64,000 bases of DNA from Salinirubellus litoreus (GCF_037335815.1 NZ_CP147841.1:3038001-3102000), one strand, 5' to 3'; shown: positions 1 through 8,852, counted from the stretch's first letter. Translations and numbers: made by a program. The notes: a model not told the origin generated them from the letters alone.

Positions 1-224
1 ACGCCCGCGAGCACGCCGTAGACGACGAAGAACCCGAGCGAGGCGATCCCACCCACGCCGACCGCCCGCCCGAGCCGGGTCGGGAGGGGTGCCGTCTCGC
101 CCCCGTCGCCCCGGCCGAGATAGTAGGCGACGTAGCCGGGGAGCAGCGGGAACGCGCAGGGCGCGAAGAACGTCGCCGCGCCGGCGGCGAACGCGAAGCC
201 GATCCGCGACCCGTCGACGGCCAT
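1..224 (-). CDS. CcdA/DsbD-type thiol-disulfide transmembrane protein, N-terminal part
   Basis: Only the first 74 codons are in the window; the rest lies beyond base 1. The reading from ATG at 224 gives a hydrophobic start with the motif FFAPCAFPLLPGY, which is the first conserved Cys-x-x-Pro loop of the CcdA/DsbD family. These membrane proteins carry electrons across the membrane to external thioredoxin-like partners. The start overlaps the stop of the TlpA-like gene (TGATG), so the two are translated together and the TlpA-like protein is the likely redox partner. The C-terminal half, with the second Cys, is not visible. Confidence 0.8.
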   Translation of the reverse strand, partial: MAVDGSRIGFAFAAGAATFFAPCAFPLLPGYVAYYLGRGDGGETAPLPTRLGRAVGVGGIASLGFFVVYGVLAG

Positions 225-748
225 CAGGTCTCGGCCTCCTCCGCGCCGGCCTCGCGTAACTGCTCCGCCACGCTGTCGGCGGCCGCCAGTCCGACGTGTC
301 GCCACAGATCGGTCCCCTCGGTGTCGAAGACGAGGAGGGTCGGTATCCGATCCACGCCGAACCGCTCGTTCGTCCGGAGTTCGGTGTCCGACGCGACGGG
401 CCACGTACCCCGGTGCTCCCGCCAGAACTCCTCGATCGGGGCGTCCTCGCCCTCGTTCGTGATCGACAGCATGTGGATATCGGGGAACCGCTCGTGGATC
501 TCGCGGAGCACCCCCATCTGTGGTTTGCAGGGCGCACACCACGTCGCCCACCAGTCCAGTAGGGCGACCCGACCGTCCGGAAGGACCGGGACCTGTCCTC
601 CGGGCGACCCGGCGACGTCGTAGGTCCGGAGCGTCGCACTACCCTCCGATCGCCCGCTTGACCCGGCGATGGACGTACATCCCGCGAGGGTGACGACGCC
701 GGCCCCGAGGCCCGCCCGCAGGAACGAGCGTCGCGTCGGGAGGGTCAT
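224..748 (-). CDS. TlpA-like thioredoxin-fold lipoprotein
   Basis: The 174-aa protein starts MTLPTRRSFLRAG, a Tat signal, followed by the lipobox LAGC with Cys24 as the likely lipid anchor. The fold region contains WWATWCAPC, the CxxC active site of the TlpA/ResA family, and a later IPTLLVFD segment that supplies the cis-Pro loop. The protein is therefore probably an extracytoplasmic disulfide reductase held on the outer face of the membrane. It is followed directly by a CcdA-type gene, the usual electron donor. An in-frame extension upstream of 748 has no lipoprotein signal at its N-terminus, so 748 is preferred. Confidence 0.85.
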   Translation of the reverse strand: MTLPTRRSFLRAGLGAGVVTLAGCTSIAGSSGRSEGSATLRTYDVAGSPGGQVPVLPDGRVALLDWWATWCAPCKPQMGVLREIHERFPDIHMLSITNEGEDAPIEEFWREHRGTWPVASDTELRTNERFGVDRIPTLLVFDTEGTDLWRHVGLAAADSVAEQLREAGAEEAET

Positions 749-849
749 ACCCCCGGATGGGCGCCGTCGCCTCAAAGCGTCACGCCGGATGTGAGAAGGG
801 GACACACAACCCCGGCGTGGATATGGGGTGCCCGTACCTGTGGAGTCGT

Positions 850-2106
850 ATGAGACGTCGGCGCTACCTCGTCGGGGTCGGTACCGGCGGCCTGGCCGGC
901 CTGGCCGGCTGTACCTCCTTCGGTAGCCCGGAGGGCGGATCCGGGGAAGGTTCGGGAGATCCGGGCGGGTCCCGGGGGACGCCGTCGGAGACGAACCCGA
1001 CGGGCACACCCGGCGAAACCCGGAGGACGGTCAACGGCGTCGAGGTGCCGATCCCCCGGTCCGAACTCCGGCGGGGTGCGGGGAAGGACGCCATTCCCGC
1101 CATCGTCGACCCGGTGTTCGGCGAGGACTGGTCGGGGTTCGACACGGAGATCCGGTCGGACTACCCGGACTCCGGTACCTCGAAGCCACGACTCGCGGAC
1201 GACGACGAGGTGATCGCCGTCGAGCGGGGCGGCGAGGCGCGGGCCTACCCGTTGAAGGTGCTCAACTGGCACGAGGTCGTCAACGACACCTTCGAGCCGC
1301 GCTCGGATGCCAGTGGGACCCAGTCCGACGACGGGTCCGGCGGTCCCCTGCTGGTCACGTACTGCCCGCTCTGTGCGAGCGGCGTCACGGCCGTACGAAC
1401 CGTCGACGGGGAGGCGACGACCTTCGGCGTCTCGGGGCTCCTCTTCCGGAACGCGCTCGTGATGTACGACGAGGCGACGAGGAGCCTCTGGTCGCAGATC
1501 GCCGCCGCGGCCATCCGGGGCGAGAGGGTCGGTAGCGCGCTCGAACTCGTCCCGTCCGCGATCACCACCTGGGGCGAGTTCCGGGCCCAGTACCCCGAGG
1601 GGGTCGTCCTGCGGCCACCCCCCGAGTCGAACACGGTCACCGGTCGGGACTCGACGCGGGACTACGACCGCGACCCGTACGCGGGGTACGGATCGAGCGA
1701 GCAGATCGGCCTCGGGGGGTCGTACGACGACGACCGGCTCCACCCCAAGACGATGGTCGTCGGCATCGAACACGGCGGCGTCTCGCGCGCCTACCCGCTC
1801 GGGCCCGTCGAGGAGGCCGGCGTCGTCAACGACGAGGTCGGCGGGCTCCCCGTGGTGGTCGCCGCGACCGACTCGGGGACACTCGTCGCGTACGTCCGCG
1901 AGGTCGACGGCGAGACGCTCGCCTTCGAGCGGGAGAGCGAGGCGTTCCTCGCCGCCGGCGGATCGCGCTGGCGGGTCCTGAGCGGTCGGGCGGTCGACGG
2001 TCCTCACGAGGGGACGCGTCTCGGTCCGGCGAACACCGTCTCGGGGGAGTTCTTCTTCTCCTGGGTGAACTTCCACCCCGGGACCGAGGTCTGGTCGGCG
2101 GAGTAG
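850..2106 (+). CDS. DUF3179 domain-containing Tat lipoprotein
   Basis: The 418-aa product begins MRRRRYLVGVGTGG with a twin-arginine stretch and the lipobox LAGC, then a Gly/Ser/Thr-rich linker of about 50 residues typical of haloarchaeal lipoproteins. The body contains the DUF3179 signatures: AIVDPVFGEDW, RAYPLKVLNWHEVVND, LLVTYCPLCASG with two Cys, and LWSQI. DUF3179 has no established function. The CPLC pair and conserved His suggest metal or redox binding. It is divergent from the TlpA/CcdA pair, about 100 bases away, so a shared role in surface redox work is possible but inferred. I chose ATG 850 because it places the Tat signal at the N-terminus. Confidence 0.82.
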   Translation: MRRRRYLVGVGTGGLAGLAGCTSFGSPEGGSGEGSGDPGGSRGTPSETNPTGTPGETRRTVNGVEVPIPRSELRRGAGKDAIPAIVDPVFGEDWSGFDTEIRSDYPDSGTSKPRLADDDEVIAVERGGEARAYPLKVLNWHEVVNDTFEPRSDASGTQSDDGSGGPLLVTYCPLCASGVTAVRTVDGEATTFGVSGLLFRNALVMYDEATRSLWSQIAAAAIRGERVGSALELVPSAITTWGEFRAQYPEGVVLRPPPESNTVTGRDSTRDYDRDPYAGYGSSEQIGLGGSYDDDRLHPKTMVVGIEHGGVSRAYPLGPVEEAGVVNDEVGGLPVVVAATDSGTLVAYVREVDGETLAFERESEAFLAAGGSRWRVLSGRAVDGPHEGTRLGPANTVSGEFFFSWVNFHPGTEVWSAE

Positions 2107-2135
2107 TCTTAGCCTTCTACTCTCAGCCCAACCGT

Positions 2136-2729
2136 TCAGGACCCTTCCGAGTCACTCTCGTCCTCGCTGGAGGAGGCTCCAGCCGTTGCTCTCTGTTCGT
2201 CCCACTTCCCGAGGCTCCTATTCTCGATGTATAGGAACATCAACAAAAGAGCGAGTAGAGGAAGAATACCCGCCAGGCTTGCTGGAACAGCAACCCCGTC
2301 GAACATAGATAACCGACTCAGTGGAGCCAACAACTGGACGGTGAATCCTACACCGAGTAGACAGAACCCGACGAACCGCTGAACGTCTACCTGGATTTCC
2401 TCTCCGGTTTTCATGGCTCCTCTGTTCATCAGCGTCCCTATCGGTGCTCCTGTTGCCGAGATAGAACCCGCCGCCAGGAGCGAACTAACGAGTCCTCGCG
2501 TCTCGAACGTATCTCCGGTGACAGCGTACACGAGGTAGGAACCTATCAGAAATAGTATTGTCCCCGCGGCTGGGGTGAGCACCCCGCTTAGCAGGTGCCA
2601 CATCTCGTCGGCACACTCCAAGTCTCGACCCTCTCGGTCGACGATAGAGAAGATACTCACGGAGACTCGTTCGATCACACCGTACTCGCTTTGGTCGATC
2701 GTAGCTCGATCTGGGGGCTCGGTGGACAC
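2136..2729 (-). CDS. Hypothetical membrane protein, AT-rich, possibly acquired
   Basis: The 197-aa protein is not recognised. It has a soluble N-terminus of about 45 residues, then four hydrophobic segments at about residues 52-70, 84-102, 119-140 and 148-168, and a Ser/Asp/Glu-rich C-terminus. Codon use differs from the neighbours, with many A/T third positions (for example ATA, TTG, TCT and AGA codons), and the flanking DNA is also AT-richer. This fits recent acquisition. No mobility gene is beside it. The frame is open over its full length with a clear ATG, so it is probably a real gene. Confidence 0.6.
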   Translation of the reverse strand: MSTEPPDRATIDQSEYGVIERVSVSIFSIVDREGRDLECADEMWHLLSGVLTPAAGTILFLIGSYLVYAVTGDTFETRGLVSSLLAAGSISATGAPIGTLMNRGAMKTGEEIQVDVQRFVGFCLLGVGFTVQLLAPLSRLSMFDGVAVPASLAGILPLLALLLMFLYIENRSLGKWDEQRATAGASSSEDESDSEGS

Positions 2730-2943
2730 GTCTATTTCCGGGTGCTTGTACGGGATTATAACCGTTTCTGAACCCTTGGCCTCTCTGCTGAAGAGACGTT
2801 GACCGGACCCTGGGACGCCACAGCCTCGGATGGGACGCCGAGTGAGTCCCGCAGCTCTCCTCTTGAATGTATGCCCGTCCGGGACGCTGCCGAGCGACTC
2901 TCGTCCCTCGGCGACTCATGTTGCCCCGCGAACGTCGGACGGA

Positions 2944-4572
2944 TCACTCACCGACGAACGCGGCGAACCGGTTCATGTCGGCGTCGGTCCCCGCGACGAC
3001 GAGGTCGTCCCCGTGCTGGATGCGGAAGTCCGGGCCGAGGTCCGTGATGACCTCCTCGTCCCGCTCGACGGCGAGGACCGTGATACCGGTCCGGGCGCGG
3101 ACGTCCGCCTCGGCGAGCGTGCGCCCGACGAGCGCGCCGCAGTCGACGCGGACGATCTCGATCTGCTGGTCGAACGAGATGACCTCCTCGTCCAGTATCG
3201 TGGAGGCGAGCATCCGACCGGAGACGGTCGCCAGCGCGAGTACGTAGTCCGCGCCCGCCTGGTAGAGCTTCCGAACCGACTCGGTAGCGTCCGCCCGCGC
3301 GATGATCTCGACGTCGGGATTGAGTTCGCGGACCACGAGCGTCGCAAACACCGTCGTCGTGTCGTCGGAGACGGCGATGATGACCGTCGAGGCCTCGTCG
3401 ATCCCGGCCTCCCGTAGCGTCTCCTCGTCGGTGACGTCGCCCACGACGTCGACGCCGGGGATGTCGCGTCGGTCGAGGACGACCGTCTCGACCGAGCCGT
3501 CGATCCGGTCGACCACCGTGGTCCCGACCTCGTCGAACCCGGCGACGATCACCGGGCCGCCGTCCCGGCGTCGGCGCTCGGAGAGGGTCAGCTCCTTCAG
3601 CCGCTCCAGCTGGCGCTCGCGCCCGGCGACGACGAGGATGGTCTGCTCGTCGATACGGGCGTCCGGCGGGGGTGGGGAGGCGAACTCCCCGCGGAACCAC
3701 GCGCCGACGATGTTCGCCCCGGTGCGCTCGCGGATACCGGCGTCGGCGACGGTCCTGCCGACGATCTCCGAGCCGGACTGGACCGGCAGTTCGACGATGT
3801 CGAAGTCCTCGGCGATCTCGATGGCCCCGTCCAGTTCGGGCGTGACGCCCGCCGTGACCTTCTTGGCGAGCGACTCGCCGATGAGCTGGCGGGGACTGAA
3901 CACGTCATCCGCGCCGGCGTAGCGGTGGTACGTCTCGCGTTCCGGCTCCTCGACCAGGGTGACGGTATGGCAGTCGGCGATACTCCGGGCGGCGAGGACC
4001 ACGCTCGCGTTCACCTCGTCGTCGACGTCCGCGACGAGGGTGCGGGCCTCCGCGATACCGGCCGAACGGAGCGCCGCGGCCGTCTCCGGGTCCCCGTGGA
4101 TGACGGTCCGGTCGGTCTCGGCGTCGAGTTCGTCGGCCAGTTCGCGGTCGGGTTCGACGAAGACGTGGTCGCGGTCACGGGCCGTCAGCTCGTCCACGAG
4201 CGCCACCCCGCGGGGGCTGTAGCCAGCGATTATCACGTGGTCAGAGAGCCCCTCGACGCTCGTCGGCGCGGTCCTCGACAGGCGGTCCTCGAACAGGGGG
4301 AACAGCAGTACCGGGAGCGCGAGGAAGATGATGAAGACGCCGGTCAGGTCCATCACGATGACGAGGAGGTTCATGACGTCGGACCGCCACGGCGAGTCCG
4401 AGCCGAACCCGGTCGTCGTGAACGTCTCGACGACGACCTGTACGGCGTGGAGGAAGGATATCCGCTCGGCCTCGAAGTAGATCATCCCGTAGTAGTAGAG
4501 CACGGAGTAGGCGGCCATGATCGCCGCGAGGGTCAACAGGTAGTAGCCGGTCCGGCGTTGCCGGTCGTCCAT
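2944..4572 (-). CDS. Ion channel-like protein with two RCK (TrkA-N/TrkA-C) units
   Basis: The 542-aa protein starts with a short cytosolic tail, a membrane helix at about residues 11-30, a pore-loop sequence with the filter-like motif TTTGFG, and a second helix at about 67-95. This is the two-helix potassium channel layout with TTGFG in place of the usual TVGYG. Two tandem RCK units follow, each a Rossmann NAD-binding half (VIIAGYSPRG and VIVAGFDEVG) and a TrkA-C half. A ligand-gated K+ channel is the simplest reading. It would help maintain the high internal K+ of a salt-in halophile. Selectivity cannot be judged from sequence. Confidence 0.8.
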   Translation of the reverse strand: MDDRQRRTGYYLLTLAAIMAAYSVLYYYGMIYFEAERISFLHAVQVVVETFTTTGFGSDSPWRSDVMNLLVIVMDLTGVFIIFLALPVLLFPLFEDRLSRTAPTSVEGLSDHVIIAGYSPRGVALVDELTARDRDHVFVEPDRELADELDAETDRTVIHGDPETAAALRSAGIAEARTLVADVDDEVNASVVLAARSIADCHTVTLVEEPERETYHRYAGADDVFSPRQLIGESLAKKVTAGVTPELDGAIEIAEDFDIVELPVQSGSEIVGRTVADAGIRERTGANIVGAWFRGEFASPPPPDARIDEQTILVVAGRERQLERLKELTLSERRRRDGGPVIVAGFDEVGTTVVDRIDGSVETVVLDRRDIPGVDVVGDVTDEETLREAGIDEASTVIIAVSDDTTTVFATLVVRELNPDVEIIARADATESVRKLYQAGADYVLALATVSGRMLASTILDEEVISFDQQIEIVRVDCGALVGRTLAEADVRARTGITVLAVERDEEVITDLGPDFRIQHGDDLVVAGTDADMNRFAAFVGE

Positions 4573-4670
4573 GTGTGAGCAACGCGACGGAACCGTCTAA
4601 GACGTTCCGTTCGTCCGCCCGCGAGACGCCGGTCCGTCAATCGTTTACGTCGGTCGACCCTGCGGCGAGT

Positions 4671-4913
4671 ATGCGCGAGGTGACCCACGAGGCCGACGGG
4701 CCCTACATTCTGACCCCCGACGACATCGACGAGGAGAAGGGCGACGTGGCGGTCTGTCTGTGCGGGCTCTCGGCCGAGTTCCCGTTCTGTGATGGCTCCC
4801 ACCGGGCGACCGAGGACGAGGAGCCGGGTGTCCGATACAAGTACGAGGACGACCGCCCGGGCGAGCGTCGGGTGATCGAGGGGTTCGACCTGGCCGAGGA
4901 TACGACGGGGTGA
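4671..4913 (+). CDS. CDGSH iron-sulfur domain protein
   Basis: The 80-aa protein contains CLCGLSAEFPFCDGSH, an exact match to the CDGSH pattern C-x-C-x2-S-x3-P-x-C-D-G-S-H. This motif binds a 2Fe-2S cluster through three Cys and one His. The C-terminal half is acidic and lacks further motifs. ATG at 4671 gives the compact form; the longer in-frame form from 4575 adds a low-complexity stretch and is less likely. Single-domain CDGSH proteins are common in haloarchaea and are assumed to act in electron or cluster transfer. Confidence 0.85.
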   Translation: MREVTHEADGPYILTPDDIDEEKGDVAVCLCGLSAEFPFCDGSHRATEDEEPGVRYKYEDDRPGERRVIEGFDLAEDTTG

Positions 4914-5311
4914 ACGCCGGCGAGCGACCGGTCGTAGGCGGTCGGCCAACGTCTCCCGTCGAGTAGCGTGTAGGTTCGGTGCGGGTACGAAGGCGATCGA
5001 CTACCCCGAGGGGACCACGGACCGGTCGCCACTCACCGTCTCTAACTTCGACGTCGAACCGGCGACACGGATCGGAAGCTCGTGGTGGAGGGATGCCATC
5101 ACTGGCGAGGATCCCGTGGAGTCGGTCCGGGGACCGGTCGGGAGATACGACTCACACCACTATCACGACCAGCACGGTCCGTCGAAGGCGGGCTGGGTGC
5201 AGCCACGCTCGCCCTCATCCGACCGAACGTCCCCGAGATCGCTCGCAGGATACTGCATGATTAATACATACATCTTTATCATCTCACGAGCCATTTAAAT
5301 CAACCGAACAT
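4914..5311. other. Intergenic region with AT-rich promoter at its right end
   Basis: No convincing gene is seen here; the short open frames have poor codon quality. The last 60 bases (about 5250-5305) are sharply AT-rich, with runs such as tttatcat and catttaaatc located 12-40 bases before the ATG at 5312. They are the likely TATA region for the three-gene module that follows. Confidence 0.5.
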
Positions 5312-6121
5312 ATGCCAGAACTGAGTGATCCGATAGACCAGCTTTCCCGAATCGACGAGGTCAACTACCCCGAATTCACCTCGAAACTCATCTCCGACAC
5401 CTTCGACGCCATCGTCGCGTCGATGATCCGACAGCAGGAGGCGTACGCCGACCTCGTCGAGAAAGTCTCGATGACCCTCGGTGACTTCTCCGCCGAGGCC
5501 GTGACGGACACGGACGTCGAGACCTATCTGCGGACCTACTTCCCCGGCGACGAGGACAACGGCACGAGCGTCGGCACCCCGTCGGACCCCGGCGACCTCG
5601 ATGATGCCGACGCAGCGCGACTCGCGAGCCTCCTCGGGCCCGAGGCCATCGAGACCGGCGTCGAGGGCGACCTGCCCGAGGAAGGTAGCCTCGACGCCGC
5701 GGACGTCGAACTGATCTTCCGTCTCGTGCGGAACATGCTGGCCCGTCCGCGTCTGTCGGCGCTGCGCGAACTCGTCTCACAGGGTGTCACCCGAATCGTG
5801 GTCGAGGACGGCACCATCGAGACGGAGCTGGAGTTCCGGACCTACGCCAACGTCAACGACGTCACGACGAGCTCGTCCTACCAGCGGAACACGCTGAACG
5901 GGGGCGGCGGGCTGAACTTCTCCAGCGGGCTGTTCGGCATCAACCTCGGCGGTAGCGGATCCCGACTCCGCGTGTCGACCGACCGTTCCGGTCGTACCTC
6001 CGAGGGTGGGGCCGAGGGCGAGATCAAGGGTCGCGTCGAGATCAACTTCCGCGGCGAGTCACAGCCGTTCGCCCTCCCCGAAGCGGAGGAGCCAGAGCCC
6101 GAGGTCGTGGTCACCCCGTGA
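5312..6121 (+). CDS. Uncharacterised protein, first gene of a three-gene module
   Basis: The 269-aa product has no family I can name with certainty. Residues 15-60 form an amphipathic helical stretch (LISDTFDAIVASMIRQQEAY), followed by an acidic, poorly ordered stretch (about 75-130), a second helical part, and from about residue 165 a beta-rich part (RIVVEDGTIETELEFRTYAN) with a Gly/Ser-rich insert and a final strand (GRVEINFRG). From memory this resembles a group of uncharacterised bacterial proteins with the same helix-then-beta layout, but I cannot check that. No signal peptide or membrane helix is seen. It has its own AT-rich promoter and is followed 35 bases later by the next gene. Confidence 0.75.
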   Translation: MPELSDPIDQLSRIDEVNYPEFTSKLISDTFDAIVASMIRQQEAYADLVEKVSMTLGDFSAEAVTDTDVETYLRTYFPGDEDNGTSVGTPSDPGDLDDADAARLASLLGPEAIETGVEGDLPEEGSLDAADVELIFRLVRNMLARPRLSALRELVSQGVTRIVVEDGTIETELEFRTYANVNDVTTSSSYQRNTLNGGGGLNFSSGLFGINLGGSGSRLRVSTDRSGRTSEGGAEGEIKGRVEINFRGESQPFALPEAEEPEPEVVVTP

Positions 6122-6156
6122 TTCGGGTGACCGGGTAGGGCAAGAGGGTCCCGAAC

Positions 6157-7038
6157 GTGACACTCACCACCCTTATAACCGACCTCGTCGGCGAGACCGC
6201 CGACGGCGTCCGCGAGGCGAGCGTCGCCGCCGCGCGACGCCGGGCGTCGCTTCAGGATGGACTGAACGTCGAGCCGAGCGGGATCGAGGTCGAAGAGGCG
6301 CTCGCGTCGCTGTTCCCCCCGCTCGCCCGGCCGCCGGTCGACCTCCTCGCGCGGGTCCTCGACCGCGAGGAGCTCGACGAGTACGTCTCGGCGTGGCGTC
6401 CCGGCCGGACTTCCGTCCGTCCGGGCGAGGTGTACCTCCACCCCGACCTCGCCGACGTCGAGGAGACGAAACACCGCGTCGCCGAGTTCCCGCCGGTAGA
6501 GCGCGAGCTGGGCGTCTCGATCCTGCGTACCGTCGAGCGGGGTGAGGGCGTCGGTCGACTGACCGAGGCGTCGGTCGCGCTGGTGGAACGGACGGTCCGC
6601 GACCGTCTCGATGCCGAACGCCGGGTTGCGGCCGCGGCGTTCGCCGACGGCGTTCCGACTCCGGTCGTCGAGACGGCGACCGTCGAGGTGAAGGTGGCGT
6701 TCGGCGGCGGCGAGGAACACATCGAGGCCATCCTCCTCGACGGACGCGAGGGGACCGTAGACCCGGGCGTGATCGGAACGCTCACGACCGATCTCCGGTT
6801 CGTCTCCCTCCCGTACGGCGACGATCACGACGATAGCGGTAATGGCGACGATCGTGGCGACGACGGGGACCCCGACCCGGACAGGCGGGATCGAATCGAG
6901 CGACCCCGCCCCCGCCCGCGCGAACCGCTCGATCCCGGCCGACGGTCGGGCCGACCGCTCCCCGGCAGGCGGGCGGTGACCCGCGTCAGCGAGAGGGAGG
7001 GCCCGGAGCGGGACGGACCGGACGAGGACCGGCGATGA
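6157..7038 (+). CDS. Uncharacterised protein, second gene of the module
   Basis: The 293-aa product starts at GTG 6157. The first 170 residues are helical and rich in Glu and Arg. A short beta segment follows (VVETATVEVKVAFGGG, about residues 169-184) that resembles the beta strand of the third protein (VVTSVELVVPFEATVE). The last 70-80 residues are a disordered Asp/Arg/Pro tail. The frame is open with good third-position GC through the tail, so I see no sign of a frameshift. It overlaps the third gene by four bases (ATGA). Function is unknown; the layout suggests an adaptor in a cytoplasmic complex. Confidence 0.7.
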   Translation: MTLTTLITDLVGETADGVREASVAAARRRASLQDGLNVEPSGIEVEEALASLFPPLARPPVDLLARVLDREELDEYVSAWRPGRTSVRPGEVYLHPDLADVEETKHRVAEFPPVERELGVSILRTVERGEGVGRLTEASVALVERTVRDRLDAERRVAAAAFADGVPTPVVETATVEVKVAFGGGEEHIEAILLDGREGTVDPGVIGTLTTDLRFVSLPYGDDHDDSGNGDDRGDDGDPDPDRRDRIERPRPRPREPLDPGRRSGRPLPGRRAVTRVSEREGPERDGPDEDRR

Positions 7039-7706
7039 GCACGGACGTCAGCCTTGACCGGCTGGTCGAGACCGTCCAGCGCGACCTCCAGCGGGGGATC
7101 ACGGCGGCCGACGAGCGGAGTGCGGAGCGCGGCGGGGACCAGTTCGTCGTCACGAGCGTCGAACTGGTCGTCCCGTTCGAAGCGACGGTGGAGGCCCCCG
7201 ACGGCGAGACGAAGTTCCTGCTCGGCGTCGGCGACGGCGAGGGCAGACTCACGCTCCGCTACCGGCCGATCCCGGCCGAGGAACTGGTCCGGGTCGTCGC
7301 CGACGTGTCAGAGGCCTCGGACCCGCGGGCGAGTCGGCTCGCCGAACGGGTTCGGGCGCTCACCCCGGAGGCCGCGCGTCGGCTGGTCGACGCTGGACTG
7401 GTCGATGCCGACGCGGTCGGTGCCGCCTCGCCCGGGGAGCTGAAACGACTCCTCCGTGGGAGTTCGGTCGACCCCGCTCTGGTCGGAGGGGCGGCCAAAC
7501 TCGTCGCCTGCGGTGCCGGCCCGGTGACCGCCGAACTCCTGACGAGGGCTGGCGTGACACCCGCATCGCTCGAAAGCGAGGGTCCGGGAGAGGCGTTCGA
7601 TCGCCTGCGCGAGGCCGTCGAGGGACATCCCGAGAGGGTCCCGACCGACTACCGCGTGGACTACGCCGAACTCGACGACCTCGCGGCGGCGGCGAGCGAG
7701 CGCTGA
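7035..7706 (+). CDS. Uncharacterised protein with helix-hairpin-helix-like C-terminus, third gene of the module
   Basis: The 223-aa product has an N-terminal helix (LDRLVETVQRDLQRGITAAD), then a beta unit (VTSVELVVPFEATVE through RLTLRYRPIP, residues 40-80). From about residue 105 it carries repeated short helices of the type LVDAGLVDADAVGAASPGEL and LLTRAGVTPASL. These look like helix-hairpin-helix or DUF4332-type units used for DNA or protein contact. The gene starts inside the stop of the preceding one, so the two are translationally coupled. It ends 13 bases before the stop of the convergent HAD gene. Confidence 0.7.
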   Translation: MSTDVSLDRLVETVQRDLQRGITAADERSAERGGDQFVVTSVELVVPFEATVEAPDGETKFLLGVGDGEGRLTLRYRPIPAEELVRVVADVSEASDPRASRLAERVRALTPEAARRLVDAGLVDADAVGAASPGELKRLLRGSSVDPALVGGAAKLVACGAGPVTAELLTRAGVTPASLESEGPGEAFDRLREAVEGHPERVPTDYRVDYAELDDLAAAASER

Positions 7707-7719
7707 AGGTACCGGAGCG

Positions 7720-8502
7720 TCAGCCGTCAAGGACGGCGTCGACGTCGGCCAGCGAGTCGATCACGAAGTCGGGTTCGACGTCGCTCTCGCCGAGAGTCCG
7801 GTCGTCGGTGACCCCCGTCCTCACGAGGACGGTCGTCATCCCGGCGCGCTCGCCGAACGCGAGGTCCGTGTTCAGCCGGTCGCCGACGACGAGACACTCC
7901 TCCAGGGGGACGCCCAGTGCCTCGCGGGCCATCTCGACTGTCTCGGGGGAGGGTTTGCCGAGCACGTGATCGGGTTCCCGTTCGAGGACGCCCGCACACG
8001 CGTTGACGATCGCGCCCGACCCGGGGACCATTCGGCCCTCCCCGGCGGGGATCACCACATCGGGGTCCGAGCCGACGAACGCGCCGCCGTCGCCGACCGC
8101 GCGGTAGGCGTCGGTCATGTCGTCGTAGTGGAACTCGTGGTCGTAGGAGGCGACGAGCGCGTCGGCTTCGGTGGGATCCTCGGTCACGGTGAGATCGGCC
8201 TCGTCGAACTGTTCGAGCAGGCCCGGCGAGCCGACGACGAACAGCACGTCCTCGGCGTGGTGCTCGGCGAGGTAGCGGGTGGTGACGGTGCCCGCGGAGA
8301 GCACCTCCCCCTCCTCGACCTCGATACCCATTCGATCGAGGCGCTCGACGTACGCCTCCCGGGACTTCGTGGGGTTGTTCGAGAGGAAGAGCAGCGACAG
8401 GCCGCGTTCGCGGAGTCGCTCGATCGCCGCCGGCGCGCCCGGGATGGGATCGCGCCCGCGGTAGACGGTTCCGTCGAGGTCGAGCACCGCACCACGGTAC
8501 AT
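7720..8502 (-). CDS. HAD-superfamily phosphatase, NagD/class IIA type
   Basis: The 260-aa protein opens with GAVLDLDGTVYRG, HAD motif I, whose first Asp is the nucleophile. LLFLSNNPT is motif II. A Lys in VLGKPSPETVEMA and the VVGDRLNTDLAFGERAG segment give motifs III and IV. The middle cap domain and length fit the NagD-like group (4-nitrophenylphosphatase/phosphoglycolate phosphatase-like). Substrate is not predictable. A GTG at 8511 could add three residues; ATG at 8502 is preferred because the family begins close to motif I. Confidence 0.88.
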   Translation of the reverse strand: MYRGAVLDLDGTVYRGRDPIPGAPAAIERLRERGLSLLFLSNNPTKSREAYVERLDRMGIEVEEGEVLSAGTVTTRYLAEHHAEDVLFVVGSPGLLEQFDEADLTVTEDPTEADALVASYDHEFHYDDMTDAYRAVGDGGAFVGSDPDVVIPAGEGRMVPGSGAIVNACAGVLEREPDHVLGKPSPETVEMAREALGVPLEECLVVGDRLNTDLAFGERAGMTTVLVRTGVTDDRTLGESDVEPDFVIDSLADVDAVLDG

Positions 8503-8580
8503 GAGCGACACGAGGGGCGGCGGTGCGTTGAACCCATCGACGACGACACGGTTTTGTCCCCTCGGCCGACCCGTCGAAAC

Positions 8581-8715
8581 GTGTTCGCCCTCCGGTCTCT
8601 TTCCTTCGCCCCGCCGGTGGCCGCGTTCCCGGTGCTGGTCGCCGGCGCCGCCGCCTACGAGTTCGTGGGGCTGTTCGCGGCAGGAGTGCTGATCGCGGCC
8701 TACACGCCACGCTGA
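8581..8715 (+). CDS. Small hydrophobic protein
   Basis: GTG at 8581 opens a 44-aa frame with two short hydrophobic stretches (FAPPVAAFPVLVAGAAAYEF and GLFAAGVLIAAYT). It lies divergent from the HAD gene with about 80 bases between the starts, and a TTTT-containing stretch about 30 bases upstream could serve as a promoter. The size and composition fit a small membrane protein. It may be a chance frame, since high-GC DNA gives many. Confidence 0.4.
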   Translation: MFALRSLSFAPPVAAFPVLVAGAAAYEFVGLFAAGVLIAAYTPR

Positions 8716-8852
8716 CCGGTGTCGAGCGTTCTGCGGCAGCGGTGGCCCCGAACGTCCCCGCTCGACTGGTGGCTCCCGTCCGTTCCGGGGCGGTCACGAC
8801 GGGCCGACGGTCCACGACGGATTGGCTGACGACCGGGGCATCCCCGGCCGCG

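Noticed and set aside
772..2076. Long open frame on the minus strand opposite the DUF3179 gene
   Set aside because: High-GC shadow frame with Arg/Pro/Asp-rich content and no known fold; the plus-strand frame has a Tat lipobox and family motifs.
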